Assembly: GCA_016792845.1 (NCBI GenBank)
Contig: JAEUKH010000004.1
Coordinates: 1-64,000, forward strand
Reading direction: 5' to 3'
Source of the DNA: Myxococcales bacterium
GTDB taxonomy: Bacteria > Myxococcota_A > Polyangia > Polyangiales > Ga0077539
Length of the DNA stretch: 64,000 nt
Both the position numbers and the translations under genes were made by a program. How positions within the stretch are numbered: the stretch's first letter is position 1; every line of letters begins with the position of its first letter. Under the pieces are notes generated by a model, which was not told the origin of the DNA, did not search any database, and saw only the letters and a list, made by a program, of their open reading frames with translations. Positions 1 to 8,184 of this stretch are shown in pieces.

Positions 1-159
1 AGAGACGCGACCAAGTAGTCGGACCGAGCACCGCGAAGGGGCGCAAGTGATGCAAGGCGACGGGGCGAAGACGGGCTGTTGGCCCGTCGAGACCCGGCAA
101 CGCAGCAGCGCGCCGCGGACCTAAAGTGGGGCGACGGGAGACTACTTGGTCGCGTCTCT
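1..159. repeat. Element bounded by a perfect 20-bp inverted repeat
   Basis: Bases 1-20 are the exact reverse complement of bases 140-159, with 119 bp between them. The left arm may continue outside the window. The interior holds a further perfect 7-bp hairpin (70-76 with 82-88) and no convincing gene. The short frames crossing it have no recognisable protein. This could be a MITE-like element, a structured RNA or an intergenic repeat. The arms are seen directly; the interpretation is inference. Confidence 0.6.
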
Positions 160-172
160 CGGCGCTTCGGCC

Positions 173-769
173 TCAGAGGCCCGCGTCGGGCGGGTAGCAA
201 CGCGGCAAACGCTCGGTGCAACAGCGGGTCCGGGCCTCTCGGTCGACGGCCAGGGCGGCGGGGTCGATGCCCTCGATGTGGAGCCTGCGTTCGAGGGTCG
301 TGCAGCGCCCGAAACCGTCGCTGAACGCGAGGCTCACCACGATGTCGCCCGGCATCACTGAGCAATACTGATCGTCGTCGATGACCAAGGTCTGAGACGA
401 GAGGCCGTACATGCTCGGGTCTTCGGGCGCCGGGCTCATGCGGAGACGGATGCGGAGCCGCCCGATCACCACCCCGTCGCGGGCGCGCCGCGCGGTGAGC
501 TCGATGCGCGGCTGGGTGGGGTCGAACCCGCGGCCTCGAAGCTGAACCCAGAGATGCTGACCGCCCTGCGGCCCGGGCGTGAGGTACACCGTGTCGCCGT
601 CGACGAAGGGGCGGTAATTGGCGAACGACGCGTCGCGCCCGACGCCCATCTCGACGCTCACGCCCGCGGCCGAACAGCCCGCGTCGAGGACGCCCGCATC
701 ACCCGAAGGCGGCGCGGCGCAGGCCCCCAACCCGAGGCCCAACGCGAGCCCAAAGAGCCGCTGGCTCAA
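173..769 (-). CDS. Putative secreted lipoprotein, function unknown
   Basis: This 198-residue protein has a short N-terminal hydrophobic signal ending in LGACAAP at about residues 14-20, a lipobox-like sequence with Cys as the expected lipidated residue. A small Gly/Ala/Asp-rich linker follows, then a beta-rich domain with no family I recognise. Its ATG overlaps the stop of the DsbD-like gene as ATGA, so the two are probably translationally coupled. Several cysteines near the C-terminus (a CC pair and further Cys) make it a plausible partner or substrate of the thiol-reducing transporter next door, but that is inference from position only. Confidence 0.7.
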   Translation of the reverse strand: MSQRLFGLALGLGLGACAAPPSGDAGVLDAGCSAAGVSVEMGVGRDASFANYRPFVDGDTVYLTPGPQGGQHLWVQLRGRGFDPTQPRIELTARRARDGVVIGRLRIRLRMSPAPEDPSMYGLSSQTLVIDDDQYCSVMPGDIVVSLAFSDGFGRCTTLERRLHIEGIDPAALAVDREARTRCCTERLPRCYPPDAGL

Positions 770-2073
770 TCAACGCCTCGCATGAGCTCGAGCATGCGCG
801 CGGCGGTGACAAACTCGGTGACGCGCCACACCTCGCGGCCGCGCGAATCGAAGGCGATCACCGTCGGCAAGCCCCGCACGTTGTAGCGACGGTGGAGCGC
901 CTGGGTGGCCTCGGTCTCTTCGGTGGCGTCGACCTTCACCGCCACAAAGCGCCGGGCCTCGCGCCGGACCGCGTCGTCGGTGAAGGTGCGGTGCGCGAGC
1001 TCCTCGCAGGCCGTGCACCAGGTCGCGCCGAAATCGACGATCACAGGACGACGCTCGCGGGCCGCGCGGGCGCTGAGGTCGGCGGCCTCGGTCTCCCAAC
1101 CGATCTGCGGGGCAGGGGGCTCGTAGGCGATGGCCCACACCCCGCCGAAGGCCACGAGCGCGATGCCGACGACCTTGCGGAGCCGCTCGGCCGGGCGGCC
1201 GTCTTTGAGCGAGAGTTGCACCGCGCCGAGCCCCAGGCCCAACGCGATGAGACCAAGAAAGACCAGTGTTTTCGGGGGGATGAACGACGGCGGCTGGGCG
1301 AAGAGCGGCACCATGTGGCGGAGGTAGTAGAGCCCGAGCACCACCAAGACGAGGCCCATCACGCTCTTGATGCGCTCCATCCAGACGCCGGGCTTGGGCA
1401 GGCCCACCGAGAGGGCGCCGACGATCCAGAAGGGGAGACCGAGGCCGAGCGAGTAGAAGAACAGCGAGACGCCGCCGCCGACCGCGTCGCGCTGGCGAAA
1501 CACATAATCGAGGATGCCCACGAGGCCCGCGGTGGCGCACGGCGCGGCGATGGGGCCCATCGCGAAGCCGATGAGGAACGCGCCCTTGATGCCGAGGCCG
1601 CCCACCGCCGCGAGGCGATTCTGGAGGCTCTGCGGGAGCGACACCTCGAAGAGGCCGAACATGTTCGCGGCCATCAGCAGCATCAGCGCCGCCTCGAAGC
1701 CTTGGATCCAACGGTTGCCGGCGAGGTTGCCCGCGAGGGTGCCCGAGAGCCCGGCCGCCAGGCCCAAGGGCACAAAGAGCGCCGCGAGCCCGAGCACGAA
1801 GGCCGTCGAGAGCGCGACGGCCTTGCCCCGGCTCTCGGCCTTGCGCGCGCCGAAGACCGACACCGTGATCGCGATCATCGGGTACACGCACGGCGTCGCC
1901 GCGGTGAGCAGGCCGACCAACATCGCCGTGGGCAGCGCCGCGGCCCAACCGTGACGCGCCAGCGCGGTCGAGAAGAGGTTGTCTTGGGCCGACGCGGTGA
2001 GCGGCAGCGCAGAGGCCGCGAGGGCGCTCACGAGGGCCAAGATCGAACGGGGCAGCCAACGGCGAGAGATCAC
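766..2073 (-). CDS. DsbD-family thiol:disulfide interchange protein (CcdA-like membrane domain plus thioredoxin domain)
   Basis: DsbD-type proteins move electrons from cytoplasmic thioredoxin across the inner membrane to periplasmic thiol proteins. From the chosen GTG start the protein has about 435 residues. It has a signal-like N-terminus, then a polytopic domain with the paired redox cysteines in TPCVYPM (C62) and APCATAG (C179), and a C-terminal thioredoxin fold with WCTAC (C353/C356). It lacks the N-terminal immunoglobulin-like alpha domain of E. coli DsbD. An ATG 26 codons upstream is open, but the GTG at 2073 has a purine-rich RBS just before it and gives a sensible signal sequence. 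The stop overlaps the start of the downstream lipoprotein gene. Confidence 0.88.
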   Translation of the reverse strand: MISRRWLPRSILALVSALAASALPLTASAQDNLFSTALARHGWAAALPTAMLVGLLTAATPCVYPMIAITVSVFGARKAESRGKAVALSTAFVLGLAALFVPLGLAAGLSGTLAGNLAGNRWIQGFEAALMLLMAANMFGLFEVSLPQSLQNRLAAVGGLGIKGAFLIGFAMGPIAAPCATAGLVGILDYVFRQRDAVGGGVSLFFYSLGLGLPFWIVGALSVGLPKPGVWMERIKSVMGLVLVVLGLYYLRHMVPLFAQPPSFIPPKTLVFLGLIALGLGLGAVQLSLKDGRPAERLRKVVGIALVAFGGVWAIAYEPPAPQIGWETEAADLSARAARERRPVIVDFGATWCTACEELAHRTFTDDAVRREARRFVAVKVDATEETEATQALHRRYNVRGLPTVIAFDSRGREVWRVTEFVTAARMLELMRGVD

Positions 2074-2262
2074 TGAACCTTCAACCCTTCGGGCGCCCAC
2101 CGCGGGCGCCCTGCGTGTGTCGCGAACGCTTGCCGCAGGGCGTGCATGCAACGCAACAGCTTGAATCGAGCGTCGGAGCCTTCGTCGAACCGCCGACGCT
2201 TCGGGTATAGTCCCCCCGCGCGCGCCCGTCGACGGGCCGCGACCTCTGCAACGAGAGTGGTC

Positions 2263-3249
2263 ATGCGAAAGCTTTTCTCAATGGGTCTGGTCAGCTTCGC
2301 CGTCGCGGCCGTCGCGGCGAGCGGCATCTCGCAACCGCGCCGCAACCCTCGGCGCCCCGTCGCGCAAGCGCCCGCCGCGCCTCCGCCGTCGCCCCGCATC
2401 GCGCAAGAGCTCGGGCAGCTCCGTTGGGGCATGAACCACGCCCAGGTCGTCGCGTACTACCGCGGGCTCATCAGCGCCAGCTACGCGCCCCGGCTCCGCA
2501 ACGTCGGGATGCTCGAACAGAATCGTATCATCGACCAGCGCGAGAACGAGATTCGCACCCTTGAGCGCACCTGGGTCGAGTTCGACGGCGCCCTGGCGCA
2601 CCGCCAATGGGACTCGTCGTTTATCGGCGAGGAGTACACCCACGGCAACGGCGAGGCGATGTTGATGTACGAAGACGCGCGGCACAACCGCGAGTTCTTC
2701 TTCTTTATCAACGACCGCTTGTGGAAGCGTGTGCAAGCGCGAAACACCGCCGGCGCGCAGATCGACTTCGACGATTTCGCCTCGCAGCTTGAGGCCATCT
2801 TCGGCCCCGGTCAGCGCGAACAGGCCGGCCAGCGCCTCACCACGGTGCGCTGGTTCGACGACACGACGCGGCTCCACGTCGTCGACAACACCACGTTCTT
2901 CAGCGCGTTCTGCCTGATCTATCAAGAGCGCCAGACCCAAGACCAGCTCGCCCAGCTCCGCCGCAACACCCTGCCCACCAAGCAGCAGCGCCGGGTCGCC
3001 GGGGCCGTCGAGGCGGGCGCCAACGCCAACGCCGCGGGGGTCACCACGGGCGACTCGAACGCCGACATCGTCGACCGCATCACGGGCAAGATGCGCAGGG
3101 TTCAGAACGCCGAGGCGGGGGCCGCGGCCTCGGCCCAAACGGGCGCCGCAGCGGGGCCTCCGGGGCGCTCAGGGCGCGACGCCGGGGTGGTGGCGCCTCC
3201 GCCGCCCGCGCCGGCCGACAACGACCCCCTCGGCGGCCTCGGGTTCTAG
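2263..3249 (+). CDS. Secreted protein of unknown function
   Basis: The ATG at 2263 follows a purine-rich stretch and gives a clean signal peptide: MRK, a hydrophobic core, then a cleavage region near residue 22. This is preferred to the longer open frame from 2146. The mature part of about 300 residues has a Pro/Ala-rich linker, a folded region with many aromatic and charged residues (about residues 45-230), and a low-complexity Ala/Gly/Pro tail. I recognise no catalytic motif. A possible -10 hexamer TATAGT lies at 2206-2211 without a good -35. The gene is divergent from the DsbD operon. Confidence 0.75.
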   Translation: MRKLFSMGLVSFAVAAVAASGISQPRRNPRRPVAQAPAAPPPSPRIAQELGQLRWGMNHAQVVAYYRGLISASYAPRLRNVGMLEQNRIIDQRENEIRTLERTWVEFDGALAHRQWDSSFIGEEYTHGNGEAMLMYEDARHNREFFFFINDRLWKRVQARNTAGAQIDFDDFASQLEAIFGPGQREQAGQRLTTVRWFDDTTRLHVVDNTTFFSAFCLIYQERQTQDQLAQLRRNTLPTKQQRRVAGAVEAGANANAAGVTTGDSNADIVDRITGKMRRVQNAEAGAAASAQTGAAAGPPGRSGRDAGVVAPPPPAPADNDPLGGLGF

Positions 3250-3271
3250 GCCCGAGACCCCGCCCTGCTCA

Positions 3272-3305
3272 CCTTCGGGCCCGCCGTCGCGCCGGGCCTC
3301 GAAGG
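3272..3305. terminator. Hairpin between convergent genes, possible bidirectional terminator
   Basis: Bases 3272-3283 pair with 3293-3305 in a GC-rich stem of 12 pairs with one bulged base and a 9-nt loop. It lies in the roughly 100-bp gap between two convergent genes. No T-run follows on either strand, so intrinsic termination is uncertain. Confidence 0.4.
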
Positions 3306-3350
3306 GCCGAGCCTCTCACCATCGGTCACTCTTCAGCCGCGCGGGGCGCT

Positions 3351-3650
3351 TCAGACCTCGCGGGCCTCGTCGTCGCTGGCCTTTCGGGGCCCGCCGCGGG
3401 CGCGCTCGACCTTGACGAGCGACGGCAAGACGCGCACCTCGCTCACGGTCGGGTCGCTCACCCGCAAGGCCGGCAAGATCACGCCTTCGAGGGTGTTGCG
3501 TTGCCCTGGGCACCCGCGGCACGCGCCGAGGAGCCGTAGCTCGACGACGTCGCCGCGCAGGCCCACCCACTCGACGGCGCCGCCGTCGCGGGCCACGAGC
3601 GGCCCGATCACCGACTCAATCACCGACCGGAGAGTGTCTGCGCGCACCAC
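3351..3650 (-). CDS. NifU C-terminal-domain-like iron-sulfur scaffold protein
   Basis: This small protein of about 99 residues has the hallmark of the NifU C-terminal (Nfu) domain: LGACRGCPGQ with a CxxC pair (about residues 44-47), followed by TLEGVI. Such domains bind a transient [4Fe-4S] cluster at the interface of a dimer and pass it to apo-proteins. The length matches a stand-alone Nfu domain. The open frame continues upstream, but the added residues look non-coding. I used a GTG close to the conserved domain; other GTGs at 3647 or 3674 are possible. It is divergent from the FHA gene, whose promoter region it overlaps. Confidence 0.78.
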   Translation of the reverse strand: MVRADTLRSVIESVIGPLVARDGGAVEWVGLRGDVVELRLLGACRGCPGQRNTLEGVILPALRVSDPTVSEVRVLPSLVKVERARGGPRKASDDEAREV

Positions 3651-3681
3651 GTCGACAACGCTACCACAGCACACGGGCGCG

Positions 3682-3711
3682 TTGACGCAGCGGATTGAAG
3701 GTCTGTACCAT
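3682..3711 (+). promoter_or_regulatory. Candidate sigma-70-type promoter for the FHA operon
   Basis: TTGACG at 3682-3687 and TACCAT at 3706-3711 are separated by 18 bp. A transcription start about 7 nt after the -10 would fall on the GTG at 3718, implying a leaderless or nearly leaderless message. The match is visible, but promoter activity is inferred. Confidence 0.4.
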
Positions 3712-3717
3712 CGGAGC

Positions 3718-4593
3718 GTGGCACTTCGGTTTCGGCTTCGCTTTCTCCTTGAGGAGTTCGACCTGTTGCCGGGCGAGACCCTCATCGGGCGCAGCCCCGA
3801 GTGTCATATCACCATCGAAGATCCGCTGATTTCGCGGCAACACGGGCGCATTCTGGTCTCTGGCAGCGTGGCGACCTTTGAAGACCTCGGGTCGCGCAAC
3901 GGCTCCAGGGTGAACGGCAAGCCGGCCTTCGAGCCGGTGAACCTGGTCGACGGCGACCGTCTCAGGCTCGGGGCTCAGGAGCTTGTGTTCTTGAAGGTCG
4001 GGGTCGACCAGCGGCTCACGCGCTCGACCGGTGCGATGCGGCTTTGTTCGCGGTGTAAGACGCCCTTCCCTGAGGGGCCGACGCACTGCCCGCATTGCGG
4101 CCAGGCGGTGACCGTGGTGGCCGAAGAAGACACCGTGGCGGGCATCTCGGTGCCGGTGCAGCGCGGGTGGATCCTTCAGATGTTGGGCGAGGTGCTCGAC
4201 CGCGCGATCGCGCAGCAGCGCGCCGAAGAGTCGCACCGCCTCTTGCGCAAGGTGGCCGAAGAGACCGAGGCCCGCATCTCGCGCGGCGTGGTCGACATCG
4301 AGATGCTCTCACGGGTGGCCGAGTACGCCTTCGCGGTGTCGCGGCTCCAGGGCGAGCCCAACTGGATCTTGTGGCTGATCGAGGTCCACCAGCGGGCCGG
4401 TCGGGTGCCGCATTCGACGGTGTTGCAGCGGCTCCAGGCGGCGGCCGCGACGATGCCCGGGGTGGGCGCGGCCTTGGGCGAGTATGTGCGCGCCTGGCAG
4501 GGGCGACGCGCTGAGATGGCAGAAGATGACCTGGCGGCGTTCTCGGTGCTGAGCCGCTTTGTCGAGGGTGGCGGCTTTCCGGTCGAGGCGTGA
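3718..4593 (+). CDS. FHA-domain protein with zinc ribbon
   Basis: FHA domains bind phosphothreonine peptides, usually downstream of Ser/Thr kinases. In this 291-residue protein the N-terminal FHA fold shows IGRSPEC (about 23-29), ISRQH (38-42) and SRNGSRVNG (59-67). A zinc ribbon follows with Cys110, Cys113, Cys124 and Cys127, then an alpha-helical region of about 150 residues with no recognised family. The GTG at 3718 was chosen because it begins at the first FHA beta-strand; the upstream frame is antisense to the NifU-like gene. No good Shine-Dalgarno sequence is present, consistent with a leaderless start. The stop directly abuts the next FHA gene. Confidence 0.85.
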   Translation: MALRFRLRFLLEEFDLLPGETLIGRSPECHITIEDPLISRQHGRILVSGSVATFEDLGSRNGSRVNGKPAFEPVNLVDGDRLRLGAQELVFLKVGVDQRLTRSTGAMRLCSRCKTPFPEGPTHCPHCGQAVTVVAEEDTVAGISVPVQRGWILQMLGEVLDRAIAQQRAEESHRLLRKVAEETEARISRGVVDIEMLSRVAEYAFAVSRLQGEPNWILWLIEVHQRAGRVPHSTVLQRLQAAAATMPGVGAALGEYVRAWQGRRAEMAEDDLAAFSVLSRFVEGGGFPVEA

Positions 4594-5361
4594 TTGAGCG
4601 ACGCGCGGTACATCGTCAGGTTACAGAACGCGCGCTTTGAGCTCGGCCCCGGCCGGTGGACGATCGGGCGCGCCGCCGACTGCCAGATCGTCGTCGACGA
4701 CTCGCTGGTCTCGCGCCACCACGCGGCCCTCGTCTGTGACGCCGAGGGGGTGCTCGTCGAAGACCTGGGTTCGCGCAACGGCGTCCGGGTCAACGGTTTG
4801 CGGGTCTCGGGTCAGCGGCGATTGGGTCATCGCGACCAGGTGGCGGTGGGCACCACCGAGCTTCAGCTCCTCGTCGGCGACTGCGACGTGACGCCCTCGG
4901 TCGAGAAGCAAACGGCGCAGGTGCTGAGCGCGGCCTCGTCTGGGTCGCCGGTGCCATCGGGCATGGGCGTGGTGGTCGAGCTGGTGCGTCAGTCGGTCGA
5001 GATGGGCCGCACCCAAGACGCCCTGTCGATCTTGAAGAATCTCTGCGGCGAGATCGACCGCGAGCAGTCTGCCCGGGGTGTCGCCCACCCGGTGCTTCGC
5101 CCGGCCTCAGAGCTCGTGATTCAGCTCGGGCAGAGCTTGCCCGATGAGGCGCTCCTCGGGTGGGTCTTCTCGGCGCACCAGGGTGTTGGCGCCCTGGTCG
5201 ACGTGGGCCTCGCGGCGACGCTCAGCGGCCCCCAGCGGGCGCTCTTGCGCCGCAACGAGACCTTTCAGCGGTACCTGAAGTACCTCTTCGCGAAGATGCC
5301 CTCGCTCGACCCCGAGCACCGCGCCGAGCAGCAGGGCTGGCTCGATACGATGGAGCCCTGA
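4594..5361 (+). CDS. FHA-domain protein, second of a tandem pair
   Basis: This 255-residue protein starts with TTG immediately after the TGA of the upstream FHA gene, so the two are almost certainly co-translated. The FHA motifs are WTIGRAADC (about 22-30), SRHH (about 40-43) and SRNGVRVNG (about 60-68). The C-terminal 150 residues are helical and resemble the helical half of its neighbour in size and layout, so the pair may have arisen by duplication with the zinc ribbon kept in only one copy. The likely role is reading a phosphothreonine signal; the kinase partner is not adjacent. Confidence 0.83.
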   Translation: MSDARYIVRLQNARFELGPGRWTIGRAADCQIVVDDSLVSRHHAALVCDAEGVLVEDLGSRNGVRVNGLRVSGQRRLGHRDQVAVGTTELQLLVGDCDVTPSVEKQTAQVLSAASSGSPVPSGMGVVVELVRQSVEMGRTQDALSILKNLCGEIDREQSARGVAHPVLRPASELVIQLGQSLPDEALLGWVFSAHQGVGALVDVGLAATLSGPQRALLRRNETFQRYLKYLFAKMPSLDPEHRAEQQGWLDTMEP

Positions 5362-5388
5362 GCGGCGCCCAAATGGCAAAGGCGCCGC
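5362..5388. terminator. Hairpin between convergent genes
   Basis: GCGGCGCC at 5362-5369 pairs perfectly with GGCGCCGC at 5381-5388 across an 11-nt loop, immediately after the FHA operon and before the end of the convergent gene. It is a good candidate for a factor-assisted or bidirectional terminator, though no T-run follows. Confidence 0.45.
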
Positions 5389-5424
5389 CCGAAGGCGACG
5401 CCCCCAACCGGAGACGCGAGGCGC

Positions 5425-6714
5425 TCAGTGGTTGAGCGCTTCAGCGAGGGCGCGGTGGTCGGTCACGAGCTGATCGACGAGGCCGCGGATCGCCCGAAGA
5501 CGGGTCTGGTAGTCTTGGAACGGACGCCCCGAACCCACCGTGATCGCTTGCGGAACGCCCGCCATCGCCACCGGCACGCCCACCGTACGGATGGTGGCCG
5601 CCGCCGCGAGGTCGCCCGCGGTGTAGATCCCCCGGGTCGGGGGAGTGCCCGGGATGGCCGGGGTGATGGTGAACTGCCCCTCGCCGGGCGCGGGCTGCGC
5701 GAAGACGAGGTTGCCCATGACGGGCGGGCCGCCGTTGCCGCCGGGGCCGAAGACCACCATGAGGCGCGACATCTCGGCGCGGGTCGAGACGAGGTTGCCG
5801 ATCGAGGCGGTGATGAGCGCTTGCTGCGGCCCGCTCGAGAGCTCAGAGTGGCGGCGAAGCTGGAAGAAGGCCTCTTGCAGCTCGATCTGCACCTTCATGA
5901 GCTTCTGCACGAGGTCGGGGCGCAGACGGCCCACGCGCCCGGCGTAGGTCTCGGGGCTCAGCGGAGGGTCGCTCGGCAGCGCCTGAAACCACGTCGCCAG
6001 CTCGGGGTCGACGGTGGGCGCGCCGGCCTGGGCCGCCGCGGGGGCGGGCGGGTCGTCGCTGTTGGCGTTGGCCGCGGGAATGCGGGCCGCCGTGGCCGCG
6101 TGGTCGACCTTCTCTTTCATGGTCGAGATGATCGCGCCGGCGGCGTCGACCTGACGGCGGACTTCAGTCACCGCCGCGGTGGTGCGGGCGGCTTGCTCGC
6201 GCTCGGCCGACTGGTTGCCGCCGAGGTAGCCCACGGTGAGGGCGATGACGCCGGTGACGGCCACCGCGATGATCGAGCCGGTGCGCTTGCGACCCACCTC
6301 GGCGTCGTCGACGGGCTTCTCGTCGACCACAATGTGGAAGTCGGCGGGCGAGGCGGCGGCGGGAGAACCCGAGGCTGAGAAGGGGTCGGCGGCGATGGCG
6401 GCGGCGCGGCGCTGGGCGGCCTCTTCGGCGGCGGCGCGGCGGTCGGCTTCTTCGACCCGGCGGCGGGCCTCTTCGGCGGCGCGGGCCTCGGCGGCGGCCT
6501 TCTCGGCCATCTGCTGCTTGATGAACTCGGGCACCACAAGGTCGTCGTCGCCCGCAGGAGCCGCCGGAGCGACCGCCGCGACCGGCATCTCAGAGGCTGC
6601 GTCGGCCGCCGCGGTGGGCGCCGGGGCCGCCCCGCCGGCCGGTGGGGCCTGACCGACCATCGTCTTGTTCAGTCGGGCCTTGAGGTCAGGCTTCTTCTTC
6701 TCCTCAGCTGCCAT
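5425..6714 (-). CDS. Membrane-anchored coiled-coil protein, function unknown
   Basis: This 429-residue protein begins with a charged cytoplasmic segment, then Ala/Pro-rich linkers. A strongly heptad-like Glu/Ala/Arg stretch (about residues 65-110) suggests a coiled coil. A single transmembrane helix is expected at about 146-166 (IIAVAVTGVIALTVGYL). A second coiled-coil-like stretch and a C-terminal domain of about 200 residues follow, which would be periplasmic. No catalytic motif is visible. It stands alone between a convergent FHA operon and the divergent trpD homologue. The topology suggests a structural or scaffolding role, but this is inference. Confidence 0.72.
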   Translation of the reverse strand: MAAEEKKKPDLKARLNKTMVGQAPPAGGAAPAPTAAADAASEMPVAAVAPAAPAGDDDLVVPEFIKQQMAEKAAAEARAAEEARRRVEEADRRAAAEEAAQRRAAAIAADPFSASGSPAAASPADFHIVVDEKPVDDAEVGRKRTGSIIAVAVTGVIALTVGYLGGNQSAEREQAARTTAAVTEVRRQVDAAGAIISTMKEKVDHAATAARIPAANANSDDPPAPAAAQAGAPTVDPELATWFQALPSDPPLSPETYAGRVGRLRPDLVQKLMKVQIELQEAFFQLRRHSELSSGPQQALITASIGNLVSTRAEMSRLMVVFGPGGNGGPPVMGNLVFAQPAPGEGQFTITPAIPGTPPTRGIYTAGDLAAAATIRTVGVPVAMAGVPQAITVGSGRPFQDYQTRLRAIRGLVDQLVTDHRALAEALNH

Positions 6715-6942
6715 TGTGGTCTCGGAGCTCCTTCAGGGGCGTCAGATTTCGGGTGCGGTGTGTGCTCTGCGGAGGTCGCCGTTTCACGTTGAAAACCGCG
6801 CGCAGAGGCCGACTCGCCGCGCGACGGTATCTTCGCATTCTTCGGGGTGTCAAGGCGATTGCTCTGCCCAACGGGTGCGGCCCAAGTTTGTCGGCGTCAC
6901 CGTCGCGCGACGGTGGTAGGCTTCGACGGGCGAGAGCACACG

Positions 6943-7998
6943 ATGATCCAAGACGTGTTGCGGACCCTCATCGAGGGGCGTGACCTTGAAGAGGCTGAGG
7001 CAACCCGGGCGGTCGAGTGGGTGCTCTCAGGGGAGGCCTCGCCGGCGCAGATCGCGGCCTTCGCGACGGCGATGCGGATGAAGGGCGAGACCGTGACCGA
7101 GATCGCCGCGGCGGCGCGGTGTCTCCGGCGTCGGTGCGACCCGGTCGACGGGCTCCCGGGGGTGCTCCTTGACACCTGCGGTACGGGGGGCGGCGCGTCG
7201 AAGACCTTCAACGTCTCGACGGTGGCCGCGGTGGTGGTGGCGGCGTGCGGGGTGCCGGTGGCCAAGCACGGGCTCCGCGCGGTGACTTCGCGCACGGGCA
7301 GCGCCGACCTCGTCGAGGCCCTCGGGGTTCGCATCGACGCGTCGCGGGCGACGGTGTCGCGGTGCCTCCGCGAGGTGGGCATCGCGTTTCTGTATGCGCC
7401 GGCCTTTCACGTCGCGCTCTTGAACGCGGGGGTGGTGCGGCAAGAGCTCGGCATCCGTACGATGTTCGATCTCTTGGCGCCGCTCGCCAACCCGGCGGGG
7501 GCGACGCACCAGCTCCTTGGGGTCCATTCGCCGCGGTACCTCCGCACCCTGGCCGAGGTGCTCTCGCGGCTCGGGGCGCGTCGCGCGTGGGTGCTCCACG
7601 GCGCCGGCGGGATGGACGAGGTGAGTCCCCTCGGGCCCACCCAGGTCGTCTCGGTGCGCCAAGGGGTGCTCATCGAGAGCACCGTCGTGCCCAGCGATTT
7701 CGGGGTCGAGCCCACCACCGCCGAGGCCCTCGTGGGCGGCGACCCCGCGACCAACGCCGAGATCACGCGCTCGGTGCTCGCGGGCGAACCGAGCGGCCGC
7801 CGCACCGCCGTGGTGCTCAACGCCGCCGCCGCGCTGGTGGTGGCCGAGGTGACCACTGACCTCCGCGAGGCCGCCGAGATGGCGCAGCGCGCGATCGACT
7901 CCGGGGCCGCGCGCCGCACCCTCGCCCGGTGGGTCGACGTCTCGAACGAGAACACCGACGCGGCGGCGCCCCGCGGGCCCGGCGGCGAGTCGGCCTAG
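6943..7998 (+). CDS. trpD: Anthranilate phosphoribosyltransferase homologue (TrpD family), active-site variant
   Basis: TrpD joins anthranilate to PRPP in tryptophan synthesis. This 351-residue protein has the family layout: an N-terminal helical domain, GTGG near residue 80 for pyrophosphate binding, FNVST, KHG at 108-110, RTGSAD, VRQELGIRT and the C-terminal VLNAA. Two normally invariant positions differ. The usual GTGGD motif reads GTGGG (G84), and KHGNR reads KHGLR (L111). The spacing between them is the same as in characterised enzymes, so the alignment is reliable. The Asn of KHGNR contacts anthranilate in solved structures, so either the substrate differs or the enzyme tolerates the change. 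No other trp gene is nearby. The start ATG follows a GAGAG-type RBS; the upstream open frame is not convincing. Confidence 0.8.
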   Translation: MIQDVLRTLIEGRDLEEAEATRAVEWVLSGEASPAQIAAFATAMRMKGETVTEIAAAARCLRRRCDPVDGLPGVLLDTCGTGGGASKTFNVSTVAAVVVAACGVPVAKHGLRAVTSRTGSADLVEALGVRIDASRATVSRCLREVGIAFLYAPAFHVALLNAGVVRQELGIRTMFDLLAPLANPAGATHQLLGVHSPRYLRTLAEVLSRLGARRAWVLHGAGGMDEVSPLGPTQVVSVRQGVLIESTVVPSDFGVEPTTAEALVGGDPATNAEITRSVLAGEPSGRRTAVVLNAAAALVVAEVTTDLREAAEMAQRAIDSGAARRTLARWVDVSNENTDAAAPRGPGGESA

Positions 7999-8088
7999 GT
8001 GCGATCGCAACCGCGAGAGCCTCGTTCGAGCTCGCCTGAGACCTCCCACGCGGCCCTCGTCGCGGCCGCATCGGAGCGAACGCCGCGC

Positions 8089-8106
8089 GGTTGAGGGCCC
8101 TCAACC
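8089..8106. repeat. Perfect 18-bp palindrome
   Basis: The sequence GGTTGAGGGCCCTCAACC is its own reverse complement. It lies about 90 bp after trpD. With no T-run it is more like a protein-binding site or small hairpin than a terminator. Confidence 0.6.
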
Positions 8107-8184
8107 AGGCTGTGTCCGCAAAGGTAGTTTCCAACATCGAATGCGTGTGGGGGTGAGCCGCGCCTTTCGTAGCGGGTTGCGCTC

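Noticed and set aside
1..172. Retron with reverse transcriptase
   Set aside because: Inverted ends alone are not enough, and no reverse transcriptase is visible in the window; the left side is cut off.
2146..2262. Upstream extension of the secreted protein at 2263
   Set aside because: The added 39 residues are Arg/Ser/Pro-rich and would bury the clear signal peptide that begins at 2263.
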